The notes under the pieces: generated by a model
Told to the model about the DNA's origin: nothing
Seen by the model: only the letters and a program-made list of their open reading frames with translations
The model's database searches: none
Shown here: piece after piece, positions 18,779 through 27,688 of the stretch
Position numbering within the stretch: position 1 is the stretch's first letter
Layout of the letters: each line of letters begins with the position of its first letter
DNA from: Streptomyces sp. LUP47B
GTDB lineage: Bacteria; Actinomycetota; Actinomycetes; Streptomycetales; Streptomycetaceae
Length of the DNA stretch: 64,000 bases
Direction of reading: 5' to 3'
NCBI RefSeq assembly: GCF_001746295.1
Contig: NZ_MJAH01000021.1
Location: forward strand, 62,001 to 126,000
Program-made: the position numbers and the translations under genes

Positions 18779-19309
18779 GTGATCGTCGCACTGATCGTCG
18801 CGTGTGAGGTGGCCTTCTGGGTGCTGCTGGCAGCCGGGCTGACCTTCCGCTACGGGCTGCGCATGCCGCGCGTCGGGCTGGCCCTGCTGCTGTGCGAGCC
18901 GTTGCTGGAGCTCGTGCTGTTCGCGGTCACCGCGATCGACCTCAGGAACGGTGCCGAGCCCGACTGGAGGCACGGCCTGGCCGCCGTCTACATCGGTTTC
19001 ACCGTGGGCCTCGGTCACTCCACGATCAAGTGGGCGGACGCCCGGGTCGCCCACCGGTTCGCGGGTGGCCCGCCGCCGGTGCGGCCGCCGAGGTACGGCA
19101 CGGCCCGCGCCGTTCACGAGTGGAAGGTCGCGGGCCGCTGGATCCTCGCCGCGGTGGTCGCCGTGGCTCTGCTCCAAGCCGCGGTCTGGTGCGTCGGCGA
19201 CGGGCAGACCGACTCGCTGCGCGCCTGGCAGCAACGCATGCTCTGGCTGATCGGCATCAACCTGGTCATCGCCGGCAACTACACGCTGTTCCCCAAGCGC
19301 GAGCGCTGA
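18779..19309 (+). CDS. Conserved membrane protein of unknown function
   Basis: 176 residues with about five hydrophobic segments (residues 1-20, 30-50, 62-82, 115-137 and 150-168). No catalytic motif recognised. A short cytoplasmic loop contains Pro/Arg-rich sequence. The GTG at 18779 has AAAGGAG 5 nt upstream. It is transcribed divergently from the sensor kinase and is followed directly by the 121-bp tandem repeats. Confidence 0.8.
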   Translation: MIVALIVACEVAFWVLLAAGLTFRYGLRMPRVGLALLLCEPLLELVLFAVTAIDLRNGAEPDWRHGLAAVYIGFTVGLGHSTIKWADARVAHRFAGGPPPVRPPRYGTARAVHEWKVAGRWILAAVVAVALLQAAVWCVGDGQTDSLRAWQQRMLWLIGINLVIAGNYTLFPKRER

Positions 19310-19330
19310 CGCTCCCCGCCCGGGCCCCAG

Positions 19331-19680
19331 AGCACGTCGCCGACGTCCTTGTTGGCCGGACGGGAGTCGTTGCTGGCGTTCGCCGCCAGGCACCCACAGG
19401 ACGTCGCCGACCTCCTTGTTGGCCGTGCGGGCAAGAATGCTGCATCTTCCGGGGGGGGCGACCCCCGGACCCCCGGCCGGACGGGAGTCGTTGCTGGCGT
19501 TCGCCGCCAGGTACCCACAGGACGTCGCCGACCTCCTTGTTGGCCGTGCGGGCAAGAATGCTGCATCTTCCGGGGGGGGCGACCCCCGGACCCCCGGCCG
19601 GACGGGAGTCGTTGCTAGCGTTCGCCGCCAGGTACCCACAGGACGTCGCCGACATTCTTGTTGGCCGTACGGGCAAGAAT
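19331..19680 (-). repeat. 121-bp tandem repeats derived from the 3' end of the adenosyltransferase gene
   Basis: Two full 121-bp units (19354-19474 and 19475-19595) and a third that runs into the adenosyltransferase gene (19596-19680); a shortened fragment lies at 19331-19357. Each unit contains a copy of the coding sequence for the enzyme's last ~20 residues (ILARTANK..GDVLWVPGGER) plus its downstream flank. In the downstream copies the TAG stop of the gene is CAG. Units differ by only a few bases. Confidence 0.93.
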
Positions 19681-20187
19681 GAAGAGCAGGTCCGACAGGC
19701 GGTTCAGGTAGGTCGCCGTGAGCGGATTCATGTGGTCTCCGTGGACCTCCAGCGCCGCCCACGTCGAGCGCTCGGCGCGGCGTACGACCGTGCAGGCCTG
19801 GTGGAGCAGGGCCGCGCCCGGGGTGCCGCCCGGCAGGATGAAGGAGCGGAGCTTCTCCAGCCGCTCGTTGAAGCGGTCGCAGTCCGCCTCCAGCTTGTCG
19901 ACGTAGAACTGCTCGACACGCAGGGGCGGGAACTGGGGATTCTCGACGACCGGCGTCGAGAGATCGGCTCCGACGTCGAACAGGTCGTTCTGTACACGGG
20001 TGAGGACCTTGACGACCTCCTCCTCGAGGCCGCCCAGGGCGATCGCCGTGCCGATCACCGCGTTCGCCTCGTTGGCGTCCGCGTAGGCGGAGATCCGCGG
20101 ATCGGTCTTGGCGACCCTGCTCATGTCGCCGAGGGCGGTGGTGCCCTGGTCGCCGGTCCTGGTGTAGATGCGCGTCAGATTGACCAT
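19615..20187 (-). CDS. Cob(I)yrinic acid a,c-diamide/cob(I)alamin adenosyltransferase, PduO type
   Basis: Converts cob(I)alamin and ATP to adenosylcobalamin, the cofactor of the acyl-CoA mutases encoded elsewhere in this window. The 190-residue protein has the PduO-type N-terminal motif TRTGDQGTTAL, the ATP-contact region RISAYADANEANA, and RAERSTW in the C-terminal helix bundle. Length matches the family. A -10-like TACGCT lies 6 nt before the ATG with no ribosome site, suggesting a leaderless mRNA. Its 3' end is the source of the adjacent tandem repeats. Confidence 0.93.
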   Translation of the reverse strand: MVNLTRIYTRTGDQGTTALGDMSRVAKTDPRISAYADANEANAVIGTAIALGGLEEEVVKVLTRVQNDLFDVGADLSTPVVENPQFPPLRVEQFYVDKLEADCDRFNERLEKLRSFILPGGTPGAALLHQACTVVRRAERSTWAALEVHGDHMNPLTATYLNRLSDLLFILARTANKNVGDVLWVPGGER

Positions 20188-20200
20188 GAGGTCAGCGTAG

Positions 20201-20950
20201 TTACGCCCCGGACGTCCGGAAGACCCGTGTGCCCACCGTCACGGCGAGTCCCGCGAGGGCCACGGCGACCACGACGCCGTACAGCATGTGAGGCGTCGCG
20301 TAGGAGCCGACGTACGCGTCCCGCATGGCGTCCACCAGATAGCGCAGCGGCATGACGTGGGAGAAGACGTCCAGCCAGGACGGGCCGAGGGTCATCGGGA
20401 GCATGAGGCCGGACAGCAGCATCGACGGCATCGACACGGCGTTGATCAGCGGGCCGAACTCCTGGGGTGTACGGACCTTCATCGCCAGCGCGTACGACAG
20501 CGAGGCCAGCGAGACGGTCAGCAGGGCGACGAACGCGAAGCCGATCAGCACCCCGGCCAGCGGGGCCCGGAGCCCCATCGCCACCGCGGCGAGGACCAGC
20601 AGCACTGCCTGGAAGACGAACACCGTGGCGTCGCGCAGCACCCGGCCCAGGAGCAGGGCGAGCCGGCTCACGGGGGTGACCCGCATCCGCTCCACCACGC
20701 CCTGGCTCTTCTCGATGATGATCAGGAAGCCGGCGAACAGCGCCCCGAACAGCCCCAGTTGGAGCAGCAGCCCGGGCACGAGGACCTGCCAGGAGCTACC
20801 CCGTCCGCCGAGCGGCAGATCGGTGAGCAGCGGGCCGAAGAACAGCAGATACAGCAGCGGCGTCAGCACGCCGAAGAGCAGGGCGATGCGGGAGCGGAGC
20901 GACTGGCGGAGGTAGCGGCCGTAGATGAGAGCGGTGTCCTGGAGAAGCAT
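20201..20950 (-). CDS. ABC-2 type transporter permease
   Basis: 249-residue permease with six hydrophobic segments and the ABC-2 signature stretch near LPMTLGPSWLDVFSHVMPLRYLVDA in the last third. It forms an exporter with the ATPase encoded immediately upstream (7 bp gap). The divergent TetR suggests drug- or lipid-inducible export; the substrate cannot be read from sequence. Confidence 0.9.
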   Translation of the reverse strand: MLLQDTALIYGRYLRQSLRSRIALLFGVLTPLLYLLFFGPLLTDLPLGGRGSSWQVLVPGLLLQLGLFGALFAGFLIIIEKSQGVVERMRVTPVSRLALLLGRVLRDATVFVFQAVLLVLAAVAMGLRAPLAGVLIGFAFVALLTVSLASLSYALAMKVRTPQEFGPLINAVSMPSMLLSGLMLPMTLGPSWLDVFSHVMPLRYLVDAMRDAYVGSYATPHMLYGVVVAVALAGLAVTVGTRVFRTSGA

Positions 20951-20957
20951 GGGGTCC

Positions 20958-21743
20958 CTATACGGCTACGGGGGCGGCGTCGGTCGGCGTGGCGCTGCGG
21001 CCGGTGATCGCGAGGAAGGTGTCCTGGAGCGAGGCGTCGATCGAGCCCGCGAACTCCAGCTTCAGCTTGGCCGGTGTGCCCTCCGCCACGACCACGCCCT
21101 GATCGACGATCACCAGACGGTCGGAAAGGGCGTCGGCCTCGTCGAGGTAGTGGGTGGTCAGGAAGACGGTCGTGCCGTACTCGTCGCGCAGACGGCGGAT
21201 CAGCTCCCACAGGTCGGCGCGGCTGGCGGGGTCGAGTCCGGTGGTCGGCTCGTCGAGGAACAGCACCTTCGGTCGGTGCGTGAGTGCCATCGCGATGTCC
21301 AGTCGGCGGCGCTGGCCGCCGGAGAGCGTGCCGCACCTGCGGTCGAGCAGCTCGGTGAGGCCGAGGTCGCGCGCCAGCTCCGCGGTGCGCGCGATGGCCT
21401 GGTCCTTTGTCAGCCGGTAGAGCCGCCCCTGCGTGACCAGTTCCTCCCGCACGGAGATCTGGGGATCCACCCCGCCCGACTGGGCCACGTATCCGCACGC
21501 CCGCCGCACCCCCGCGGCGTCGGTCGCGAGGTCGCAGCCGGCGACGGTGGCCGCGCCGCCGGTGGGTGCCAACAGGGTCGTGAGCATCCGCAGGGTGGTC
21601 GTCTTCCCGGCGCCGTTCGGGCCCAGGAAGCCGAGGATCTCGCCCTCGCGGACGGTGAGATCGATACCGCGGACGGCCTCGACGGGGCCGTGCTTGGTCT
21701 GGAAGGCGCGGGCCAGTCCGGCCGCGCTGATGACGGTAGCCAT
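20958..21743 (-). CDS. ABC transporter ATP-binding protein (drug-exporter type)
   Basis: 261-residue ATPase of the DrrA-like class. Walker A GPNGAGKTT, signature LSGGQRRRLDIAMAL, Walker B VLFLDEPTTGLD and H-loop TTHYLDEAD are intact. The ATG at 21743 begins a canonical N terminus (MATVISAAGLARAF); further in-frame sequence upstream lies in an AT-rich promoter region. Operonic with the downstream permease. Confidence 0.92.
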   Translation of the reverse strand: MATVISAAGLARAFQTKHGPVEAVRGIDLTVREGEILGFLGPNGAGKTTTLRMLTTLLAPTGGAATVAGCDLATDAAGVRRACGYVAQSGGVDPQISVREELVTQGRLYRLTKDQAIARTAELARDLGLTELLDRRCGTLSGGQRRRLDIAMALTHRPKVLFLDEPTTGLDPASRADLWELIRRLRDEYGTTVFLTTHYLDEADALSDRLVIVDQGVVVAEGTPAKLKLEFAGSIDASLQDTFLAITGRSATPTDAAPVAV

Positions 21744-21769
21744 GAAGCCAGAAAAACAGAGTCCCTGAA

Positions 21770-21790
21770 ATTTTGCAATGGCTCCAAAAA
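21770..21790. promoter_or_regulatory. Candidate operator in the ABC/TetR divergent promoter
   Basis: TTTTG(N9)CAAAA inverted repeat at 21771-21789 in the only AT-rich stretch of the 80-bp divergent intergenic region. Position suits autorepression by the TetR regulator and repression of the exporter; this is inferred. Confidence 0.4.
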
Positions 21791-21823
21791 TCAAGGAAGC
21801 CCAAGAACGGTTAGGATCGGGAC

Positions 21824-22462
21824 ATGGCAGAGGGGCTCAGGGAGCGGAAGAAGCGGCAGACCCGGCAGTACATCTCGGACGTCGCGACCGGCCTGTTCAT
21901 CGAGCGGGGGTTCGACGCGGTGACCGTCGCCGAGATCGCTGACGCCGCGAACGTCTCCGTCAACACCGTCTACAACTACTTCCCGGCCAAGGAGGACCTC
22001 TTCCTCGACCGCAGCAAGGGCATCGTCGACCGGCTCTCGCGCTGGGTGCGCGGCCGGGACGTCGGGGAGTCGGCGGCCGCGGCCGTACTGAGGGAGTTGC
22101 GCGGCGAGGTCGAGGCGGTGTCGCCGCGGGTCGGCCTGCTGGCGGGCTACGACCGCTTCATGCGGGTCGTCCAGGACGCGCCGACGCTCCGCTCCCGGCT
22201 GTGGAGCATCCAGCAGGAGGTCCAGGAGAACCTGGAGACGACCCTGCGCGAGGAGACCGGCGCCGCGCCCGGCGATCCGCTGCCCGCTCTGATCGCCGGT
22301 CAGATCAACTGGCTCCACCAGACGGTCATGGGCAGCATCGGACGGGAGATGGTCGCCGGGCGCAAACCGGACGAAGTGTCACGAGAGACGCTCGCGCTTC
22401 TCGACGACATGGAGGAGTTGTTGAGCGATAAGGTGCTCAACTACGCCGTACGAGACCACTAG
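21824..22462 (+). CDS. TetR family transcriptional regulator
   Basis: 212 residues. The N-terminal helix-turn-helix spans about residues 10-56, with VTVAEIADAANVSVNTVYNYFPAKEDL typical of the family; the C-terminal ligand domain is not assignable. Divergent from the ABC exporter, which it probably represses. A TAGGAT box ends 6 nt before the ATG and there is no ribosome site, so the transcript is probably leaderless. Confidence 0.93.
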   Translation: MAEGLRERKKRQTRQYISDVATGLFIERGFDAVTVAEIADAANVSVNTVYNYFPAKEDLFLDRSKGIVDRLSRWVRGRDVGESAAAAVLRELRGEVEAVSPRVGLLAGYDRFMRVVQDAPTLRSRLWSIQQEVQENLETTLREETGAAPGDPLPALIAGQINWLHQTVMGSIGREMVAGRKPDEVSRETLALLDDMEELLSDKVLNYAVRDH

Positions 22463-22602
22463 TGACGCCTGCCGGTGTGACGTCCGTCAGATGAGACGTG
22501 ACGCGCATTACTAACCGGCCACACAGCACCTCACGAGCGCTAGGGTCCGCCGAAGAGGCAACGTAAACAGGGTGTAAGGCGTTTCAAAGGGGAGTCGCAA
22601 CA

Positions 22603-23451
22603 GTGGCACGGAAGCTCGCCGTCATCGGCGCCGGCTTGATGGGTTCCGGCATCGCCCAGGTCTCCGCCCAGGCGGGTTGGGACGTGGTCCTGAGGGACGT
22701 CACCGAAGAGGCGCTGAAGCGCGGCACCGACGGTATCAAAGCTTCGTACGACAAGTTCGTGAGCAAGGGCAAGCTGGAGGCGCACGACGCCGACGCCGCC
22801 CTCGCCCGGATCACCGCGACCACCGACCTGGACGCGGCCGCCGACGCCGACATCGTCGTCGAGGCCGTCTTCGAGAAGCTCGAGGTCAAGCACGAGATCT
22901 TCCGCGCGCTCGACAAGATCGTCCGTGCGGACGCCGTGCTCGCCTCCAACACCTCCGCGATCCCGATCACCAAGATCGCGGCGGCCACCGAGCGCCCGGA
23001 GCGCGTCGTCGGCGTGCACTTCTTCTCGCCGGTGCCGATGATGCAGCTCGTCGAGCTGGTCCGCGGCTACAAGACGAGCGACGAAACCCTCGCCACCGCG
23101 CGGGAGTTCGCCGAGTCGGTCGGCAAGACCTGCATCGTCGTGAACAGGGACGTCGCGGGGTTCGTGACCACCCGTCTCATCTCCGCCCTCGTCGTCGAGG
23201 CGACCAAGCTCTACGAGTCGGGCGTCGCGACCGCCGAGGACATCGACCTCGCCTGCAAGCTGGGCTTCGGCCACGCCATGGGACCGCTCGCCACGGCGGA
23301 CCTGACCGGCGTCGACATCCTGCTGCACGCCACCAGCAACATCTACACCGAGTCCCAGGACGAGAAGTTCGCCCCGCCGGAGCTGATGCGCCGGATGGTG
23401 GACGCCGGTGACATCGGACGCAAGAGCGGGCAGGGCTTCTACAAGCACTGA
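22603..23451 (+). CDS. 3-hydroxybutyryl-CoA dehydrogenase
   Basis: NAD(P)-dependent dehydrogenase of acetoacetyl-CoA/3-hydroxybutyryl-CoA interconversion, used in butyrate-type and crotonyl-CoA metabolism. The 282 residues contain the Rossmann motif GAGLMGSG (9-16), NTSAIPITKIA, the catalytic histidine in HFFSPVPMMQLVE and a C-terminal helical domain with the GRKSGQGFY signature. GTG start with GGGGAG upstream. The thiolase at 39.9 kb could feed it. Confidence 0.93.
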   Translation: MARKLAVIGAGLMGSGIAQVSAQAGWDVVLRDVTEEALKRGTDGIKASYDKFVSKGKLEAHDADAALARITATTDLDAAADADIVVEAVFEKLEVKHEIFRALDKIVRADAVLASNTSAIPITKIAAATERPERVVGVHFFSPVPMMQLVELVRGYKTSDETLATAREFAESVGKTCIVVNRDVAGFVTTRLISALVVEATKLYESGVATAEDIDLACKLGFGHAMGPLATADLTGVDILLHATSNIYTESQDEKFAPPELMRRMVDAGDIGRKSGQGFYKH

Positions 23452-23601
23452 AACCGCACAAGCCCCTCGGGTTTCACACCGAAGGGTGAATTCGGTATCG
23501 GTTCGCTCACAGACGGCAACCTCTGACCGCCCAACGCAGTCAGAGGTGTCATCACTGGACATCAGATCGTGGAGTACTACACGCACTCACGGGGAGCGCA
23601 T

Positions 23602-23925
23602 ATGTACATCAGGGGCGACCACGCCGAGCTGGTCGTCGGGGGCCGCCTCGACGTCCGCAGCGCGGCGGACGCCCGTACGGTCCTGCACTCGGCCGTCGAC
23701 GACGGAGTCGGAGACCTGGTGCTGGACCTGTCCGAGCTGGATTCCTGGGACGCCACCGGGCTCGGGGTGATCATGGGAGCACACCGCAGGGCCGGCCGCT
23801 GCGGTCGCCGACTGGTGCTGCGCGACGTACCGCCGCAGATGCAGCGCCTCCTGGTCGCCACCCGGCTGCACCGGATCCTGGCGATCGAGGGCGGCATCGG
23901 GGTGGAGTCACTGCCCCGCGTGTGA
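23602..23925 (+). CDS. STAS domain protein (anti-sigma factor antagonist-like)
   Basis: 107-residue single STAS domain of the SpoIIAA/BldG type, which act as switch partners of serine kinases. The phosphorylation loop reads DSWDATGLGVIMG near residue 46; the usual DSS/DST becomes DAT, so only a threonine could be phosphorylated. The ATG at 23602 has GGGGAG 5 nt upstream; a GTG at 23569 would add 11 residues. No kinase gene is adjacent. Confidence 0.82.
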   Translation: MYIRGDHAELVVGGRLDVRSAADARTVLHSAVDDGVGDLVLDLSELDSWDATGLGVIMGAHRRAGRCGRRLVLRDVPPQMQRLLVATRLHRILAIEGGIGVESLPRV

Positions 23926-24155
23926 CCCCGGCCACCCAGGCGAAACGTATCCCGCGCGCAATCCTCACGAGACTGTGACGTCTCGGACGGCGCGGGACCC
24001 CGGGCTGTCGTAGATACTGAGCGAAGGTTTAGGGTTCGGTCGCCCGCTGTCTGCATCCCTTCCAGCGGGCCCGGACCAGAAGCGACAGCGCAGTGTGCTG
24101 CAGGCCGGGAGGGGCCACTGACGGCACACGAGACGCTTTTGGGGGGCTTGAACCT

Positions 24156-26687
24156 ATGGACCCGAACAACCGGGGACCCGAGGAGTACGGCCATGACGAC
24201 GACGGTGGCTCGCCGCGTCAGCGGCCTCCCAGGGACTCCCTCACATCGGACTTCGGCCAGCACTCGCCCGCACTCGCTCGCACCGTGCAGCTCGTCGCCG
24301 GTGACTTCCTGCTCACCGTCAATCCCGTCGACGGCAGCGAGATAGAGGCCTGCCCGCCCGGCGAGCGGCCCGGACGGCCCGAGAGATACAGCGCCGCCGA
24401 ACGCGCCGAGGTGGACCGGGCGGCCCGCCCGCCGGTCCCGCCCGGACCGACCCGCACCCCGCTGTCGCTCCTGGCCCGCCAGGACGAGCGCGAACGACTC
24501 GTGCGGCTGCTCGCCCGAGGCCGCTCGGTACGCCTGACCGGCCCCGCCGGCTCCGGCCGCACCAGCCTCCTCGACCTCGTCGCCGAGGACTGCGCGGACC
24601 TCGCCCCCGACGGAGTGGTCCGCCTCACCGGCTTCCACCGCACGGCGAGCGAGCTGCTGTACGACCTCTTCTACGCCGTCTTCAGCTCGCCCCTGCACCG
24701 ACCCGACCGGGACGAGCTGCTCGCCTTGGTCCGGGAGGTCGGCGCGGTCGTCGTCCTCGACGACATCGAGTTCGGCGGCGCGGCCCTCGACGAACTGCTG
24801 GACGCCACTCCCGAGTGCGCGTTCGTGATCGGCGCCACGCCCGACGTGCCCGCGCCCTCGGCCGACTCCGCCGTCGAGGAGATCTTCCTCAGCGGCCTGG
24901 AGCGCGCCGACGGTGTGGAGCTCCTGGAGCGTTCCGTCGGCCGGGTGCTGACGGAAGAGGAGTCGAACTGGGCGGGCGACCTCTGGTTCGAGTCCGAGGG
25001 GCTGCCCCTGCGCTTCGTCCAGGCGGGTGCTCTGCTCAGGCAGCGCGACCGGATGCGGGCCGGGGCGAACGCCGTCGACGAGTTCGGCGTCTTCGCGGAC
25101 GCGGCCCCGGTCGACGCCCAGCTCGCTCCCGACGAGGGCGAGGAGATACCCCTGCCCGCACTCGGCGAGGCCGCGGCACCGGCCCCGCTGCTCGCTTCCC
25201 GGCTGAGCGAGTCCGCGCGCGCCACCCTGCGGTTCGCCGTCGCGCTCGGCGGCGAGGTGCCCCACCAGGCGCACCTGCCCGCACTGGTCGGCGACACCCA
25301 CGCGGACGCCGCACTCGGCGAGCTCGCGCACTGCGGTCTGGTCTCCCCGGTCGGCTCCCGCTACCGGCTCGCCGCCGGTGTCCTCACCCAGCTGGAGGCC
25401 GCCGGATACGGCGACGACATCCAGACCCCCGCCCTCACCGCCGCCCAGCACTACGGCTGGTGGGCCGGACACCCCTCGGTCACCCCCGAGCGGGTGTGCG
25501 CCGAGGCCGACGCCCTGCTCGCCGCCCTCGCCGTCCTGGTCCCGGCGACCACCGCGCCCATCGAGGGCGAGGAGGTCACCACCGTGCAGTTGGCCCGCAC
25601 CGCGGCGCCCGCGTTCGCCGCCGGCGGCCACTGGGGGGCCTGGGAGCGTTCTCTGCGGGCCGGTTCCGAGGCCTCCCGGCTGGCCGGTGAGGTGTCCGAA
25701 CAGGCCTACTTCCACCACGAGCTCGGCATCCTCGCGCTCTGCGGCGGACAGCTCGACCGGGCCCGCGCCGAGCTGGAGGCCTCCATCGGCCTGCGCGGCG
25801 CCCTCGCCGACAAGCGCGGCACCGTCGCGGGCCGCCGCGCCCTCACCCTGGTCTCCGACCGGGACGGCACCGCGCCCGGCCTGGCCGGCCTCGGCGCGAT
25901 GGCGGGCGAGGAGATACCCGACGCCCGGTACGACGAGTCCGCCTCACCGCCCGGGGGTGTCCCCGCGGCCTTCCCGCCGCTCCAGCCGCCGGCCGAGTCG
26001 CAGACCATCGTCGTCCACCGCTCGCCCTCCACGCCCGCGCCCTCGCGCAAGGCCCGGGGCGGACTCAAGGGCCTCGCCAAGCGCAACCTCGTCGCGGCCG
26101 GCGCGGGTGCGCTGCTGGTCGCGGTGCTCGGTACGGTCGTGACGCTGGGCGCCACCTCCGACAACGACCCGAACTCCCCGTCCAACGAGGTGGGCGTCAA
26201 CCCGTCGGCCAGCGTCGGCATCGACGACGGCAACCTCGGCGCGGACGTCCCGAAGAGCGACGACGGCAAGGGCGACACGGGTACGGCCACGTCCCGCCCG
26301 ACCGACCCGGGACCCGATGGGACGTGGGGGACTTCGGACGATCCGACGCCCACGGATGCGGCGGAGCCTTCGGACAAGCCGAGTGGGACGCAGCGCCCGG
26401 GGAGCGGCACGCCGAGTTCGCCGAAGCCGACGACCCCCAAGCCGTCGACGACGAAGCCGTCGACACCGTCCACGCCAACGGGTTCCGGGTCCCCGTCGTC
26501 GCCGCCGTCCGGCACGTCGGAACCGCCGTCGAGCACGCCCACGGCCACCCCGACCAATACGACCCCCACCAACTCCAACTCGGCCAGCGGCCCCGCCTCC
26601 ACCACCCCGGTGGAGACCAGCAGCTCCGCCAGTGCCCCGCAGAGCAGCGCGGTGAACTCGCCGAGCAGCTCGGCGCAGGTCATCTGA
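24156..26687 (+). CDS. Large membrane-anchored protein with degenerate NTPase domain and Ser/Thr/Pro-rich tail
   Basis: 843 residues conserved in Streptomyces but of unknown role. An acidic N terminus precedes an AAA/STAND-like domain (about 105-300): the P-loop is GPAGSGRTS (129-137), with Arg in place of the Walker A Lys, and a Walker B-like strand VVVLDDIEF. A helical, Ala-rich middle region (about 340-590) could hold TPR-like repeats. A single transmembrane helix near 645-668 is followed by ~170 residues of Ser/Thr/Pro low complexity, placing the tail outside. The ATG at 24156 is preceded by GGGGGG about 9 nt upstream. Confidence 0.75.
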   Translation: MDPNNRGPEEYGHDDDGGSPRQRPPRDSLTSDFGQHSPALARTVQLVAGDFLLTVNPVDGSEIEACPPGERPGRPERYSAAERAEVDRAARPPVPPGPTRTPLSLLARQDERERLVRLLARGRSVRLTGPAGSGRTSLLDLVAEDCADLAPDGVVRLTGFHRTASELLYDLFYAVFSSPLHRPDRDELLALVREVGAVVVLDDIEFGGAALDELLDATPECAFVIGATPDVPAPSADSAVEEIFLSGLERADGVELLERSVGRVLTEEESNWAGDLWFESEGLPLRFVQAGALLRQRDRMRAGANAVDEFGVFADAAPVDAQLAPDEGEEIPLPALGEAAAPAPLLASRLSESARATLRFAVALGGEVPHQAHLPALVGDTHADAALGELAHCGLVSPVGSRYRLAAGVLTQLEAAGYGDDIQTPALTAAQHYGWWAGHPSVTPERVCAEADALLAALAVLVPATTAPIEGEEVTTVQLARTAAPAFAAGGHWGAWERSLRAGSEASRLAGEVSEQAYFHHELGILALCGGQLDRARAELEASIGLRGALADKRGTVAGRRALTLVSDRDGTAPGLAGLGAMAGEEIPDARYDESASPPGGVPAAFPPLQPPAESQTIVVHRSPSTPAPSRKARGGLKGLAKRNLVAAGAGALLVAVLGTVVTLGATSDNDPNSPSNEVGVNPSASVGIDDGNLGADVPKSDDGKGDTGTATSRPTDPGPDGTWGTSDDPTPTDAAEPSDKPSGTQRPGSGTPSSPKPTTPKPSTTKPSTPSTPTGSGSPSSPPSGTSEPPSSTPTATPTNTTPTNSNSASGPASTTPVETSSSASAPQSSAVNSPSSSAQVI

Positions 26688-26704
26688 CGCACAGCGCGAC
26701 ACAA

Positions 26705-26737
26705 GAGGGCCGGGTCCACGTATCGGACCCGGCCCTC
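26705..26737. terminator. Bidirectional terminator between convergent genes
   Basis: 13-bp perfect GC-rich stem (GAGGGCCGGGTCC with GGACCCGGCCCTC) and 7-nt loop in the 74-bp gap between the 843-aa protein gene and nucS, serving both. Confidence 0.85.
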
Positions 26738-26761
26738 GTCGTCGTAGAGGAAGTGGCGCTG

Positions 26762-27433
26762 TCAGAACAGCCGCAGTTTGTCGTCCTCGATGCCCCGCAG
26801 CGCGTTGTAGTCCATGACGTGGCAGCCGATGCCGCGGTCGGTGGCGAGGACACGGGCCTGGGGCTTGATCTCCTGGGCGGCGAAGATGCCGCGGACCGGG
26901 GCCAGATGGGGGTCCCGGTTCAACAGGTCGAGGTAGCGGGTGAGTTGCTCGACGCCGTCGATCTCGCCGCGCCGCTTGATCTCCACCGCGACCGTCTGGC
27001 CGTCGGCGTCCCGGCACAGGATGTCGACCGGGCCGATGGCCGTCATGTACTCGCGGCGGATCAGGGTGTAGCCGTCGCCGAGCGTTTCGATGCGGTCGGC
27101 GAGCAGCTCCTGAAGGTGTGCTTCCACGCCGTCCTTGATCAGGCCGGGGTCCACGCCCAGTTCGTGCGAGGAATCGTGGAGGACTTCCTCCATCGTGATG
27201 ATGAGCTTCTCGCCCGCCTTGTTGATGACGGTCCAGACGCCTTCCTCGTCGCCGGTCCCCTCCTTCAACGTGCAGGGCGGCGACATCCAGTTCAGGGGCT
27301 TGTAGGCCCGGTCGTCGGCGTGGATGGAGACGCTGCCGTCGGCCTTCACCAGGATCAGACGGGGGGCCGAGGGCAGGTGGGCGGTGAGCCGGCCCGCGTA
27401 GTCGACGGAACACCGGGCAATGACGAGACGCAT
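26762..27433 (-). CDS. nucS: Endonuclease NucS (EndoMS, mismatch-specific)
   Basis: Actinobacterial non-canonical mismatch repair enzyme that cuts both strands at mismatched DNA, replacing MutS/MutL. The 223 residues show an N-terminal oligomerisation/DNA-binding domain and a C-terminal RecB-like nuclease with catalytic D137 (GPVDIL), E151 and K153 (VAVEIKRRG) and Q163 in EQLTRY. The terminal DKLRLF resembles a sliding-clamp-binding tail, as known for this family. A TAGCGT box ends 8 nt before the ATG and there is no ribosome site, so it may be leaderless. Confidence 0.95.
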   Translation of the reverse strand: MRLVIARCSVDYAGRLTAHLPSAPRLILVKADGSVSIHADDRAYKPLNWMSPPCTLKEGTGDEEGVWTVINKAGEKLIITMEEVLHDSSHELGVDPGLIKDGVEAHLQELLADRIETLGDGYTLIRREYMTAIGPVDILCRDADGQTVAVEIKRRGEIDGVEQLTRYLDLLNRDPHLAPVRGIFAAQEIKPQARVLATDRGIGCHVMDYNALRGIEDDKLRLF

Positions 27434-27688
27434 GGTCGGCAACGCTACTCGACGGGCGCATGTCCACGCGATTCGGCCCGTAAGGCTGTGGAGAAACCCT
27501 GTTCACTTGTGGCCGATTGTGGGCCTGTTGGGAGTGCCCTTTGTTCGCATTCTCCTGGTGCCGTCACCGGCGGTTGCCTACCGTAGTAAACGGGAGGTCG
27601 CGAGGCGTGTACTGAGCGTGTCCGGCAGCGCGAACTCCCTCATCTGTCCGGCAACCCCTGAGAAATCGGGGGTGCGAGAGGAGAACCC

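Noticed and set aside
17465..19762. The sensor kinase frame extending 378 codons further upstream
   Set aside because: The extension runs across the 121-bp repeats and an opposite-strand gene with a good ribosome site; the kinase domain and hydrophobic region start at 18628.
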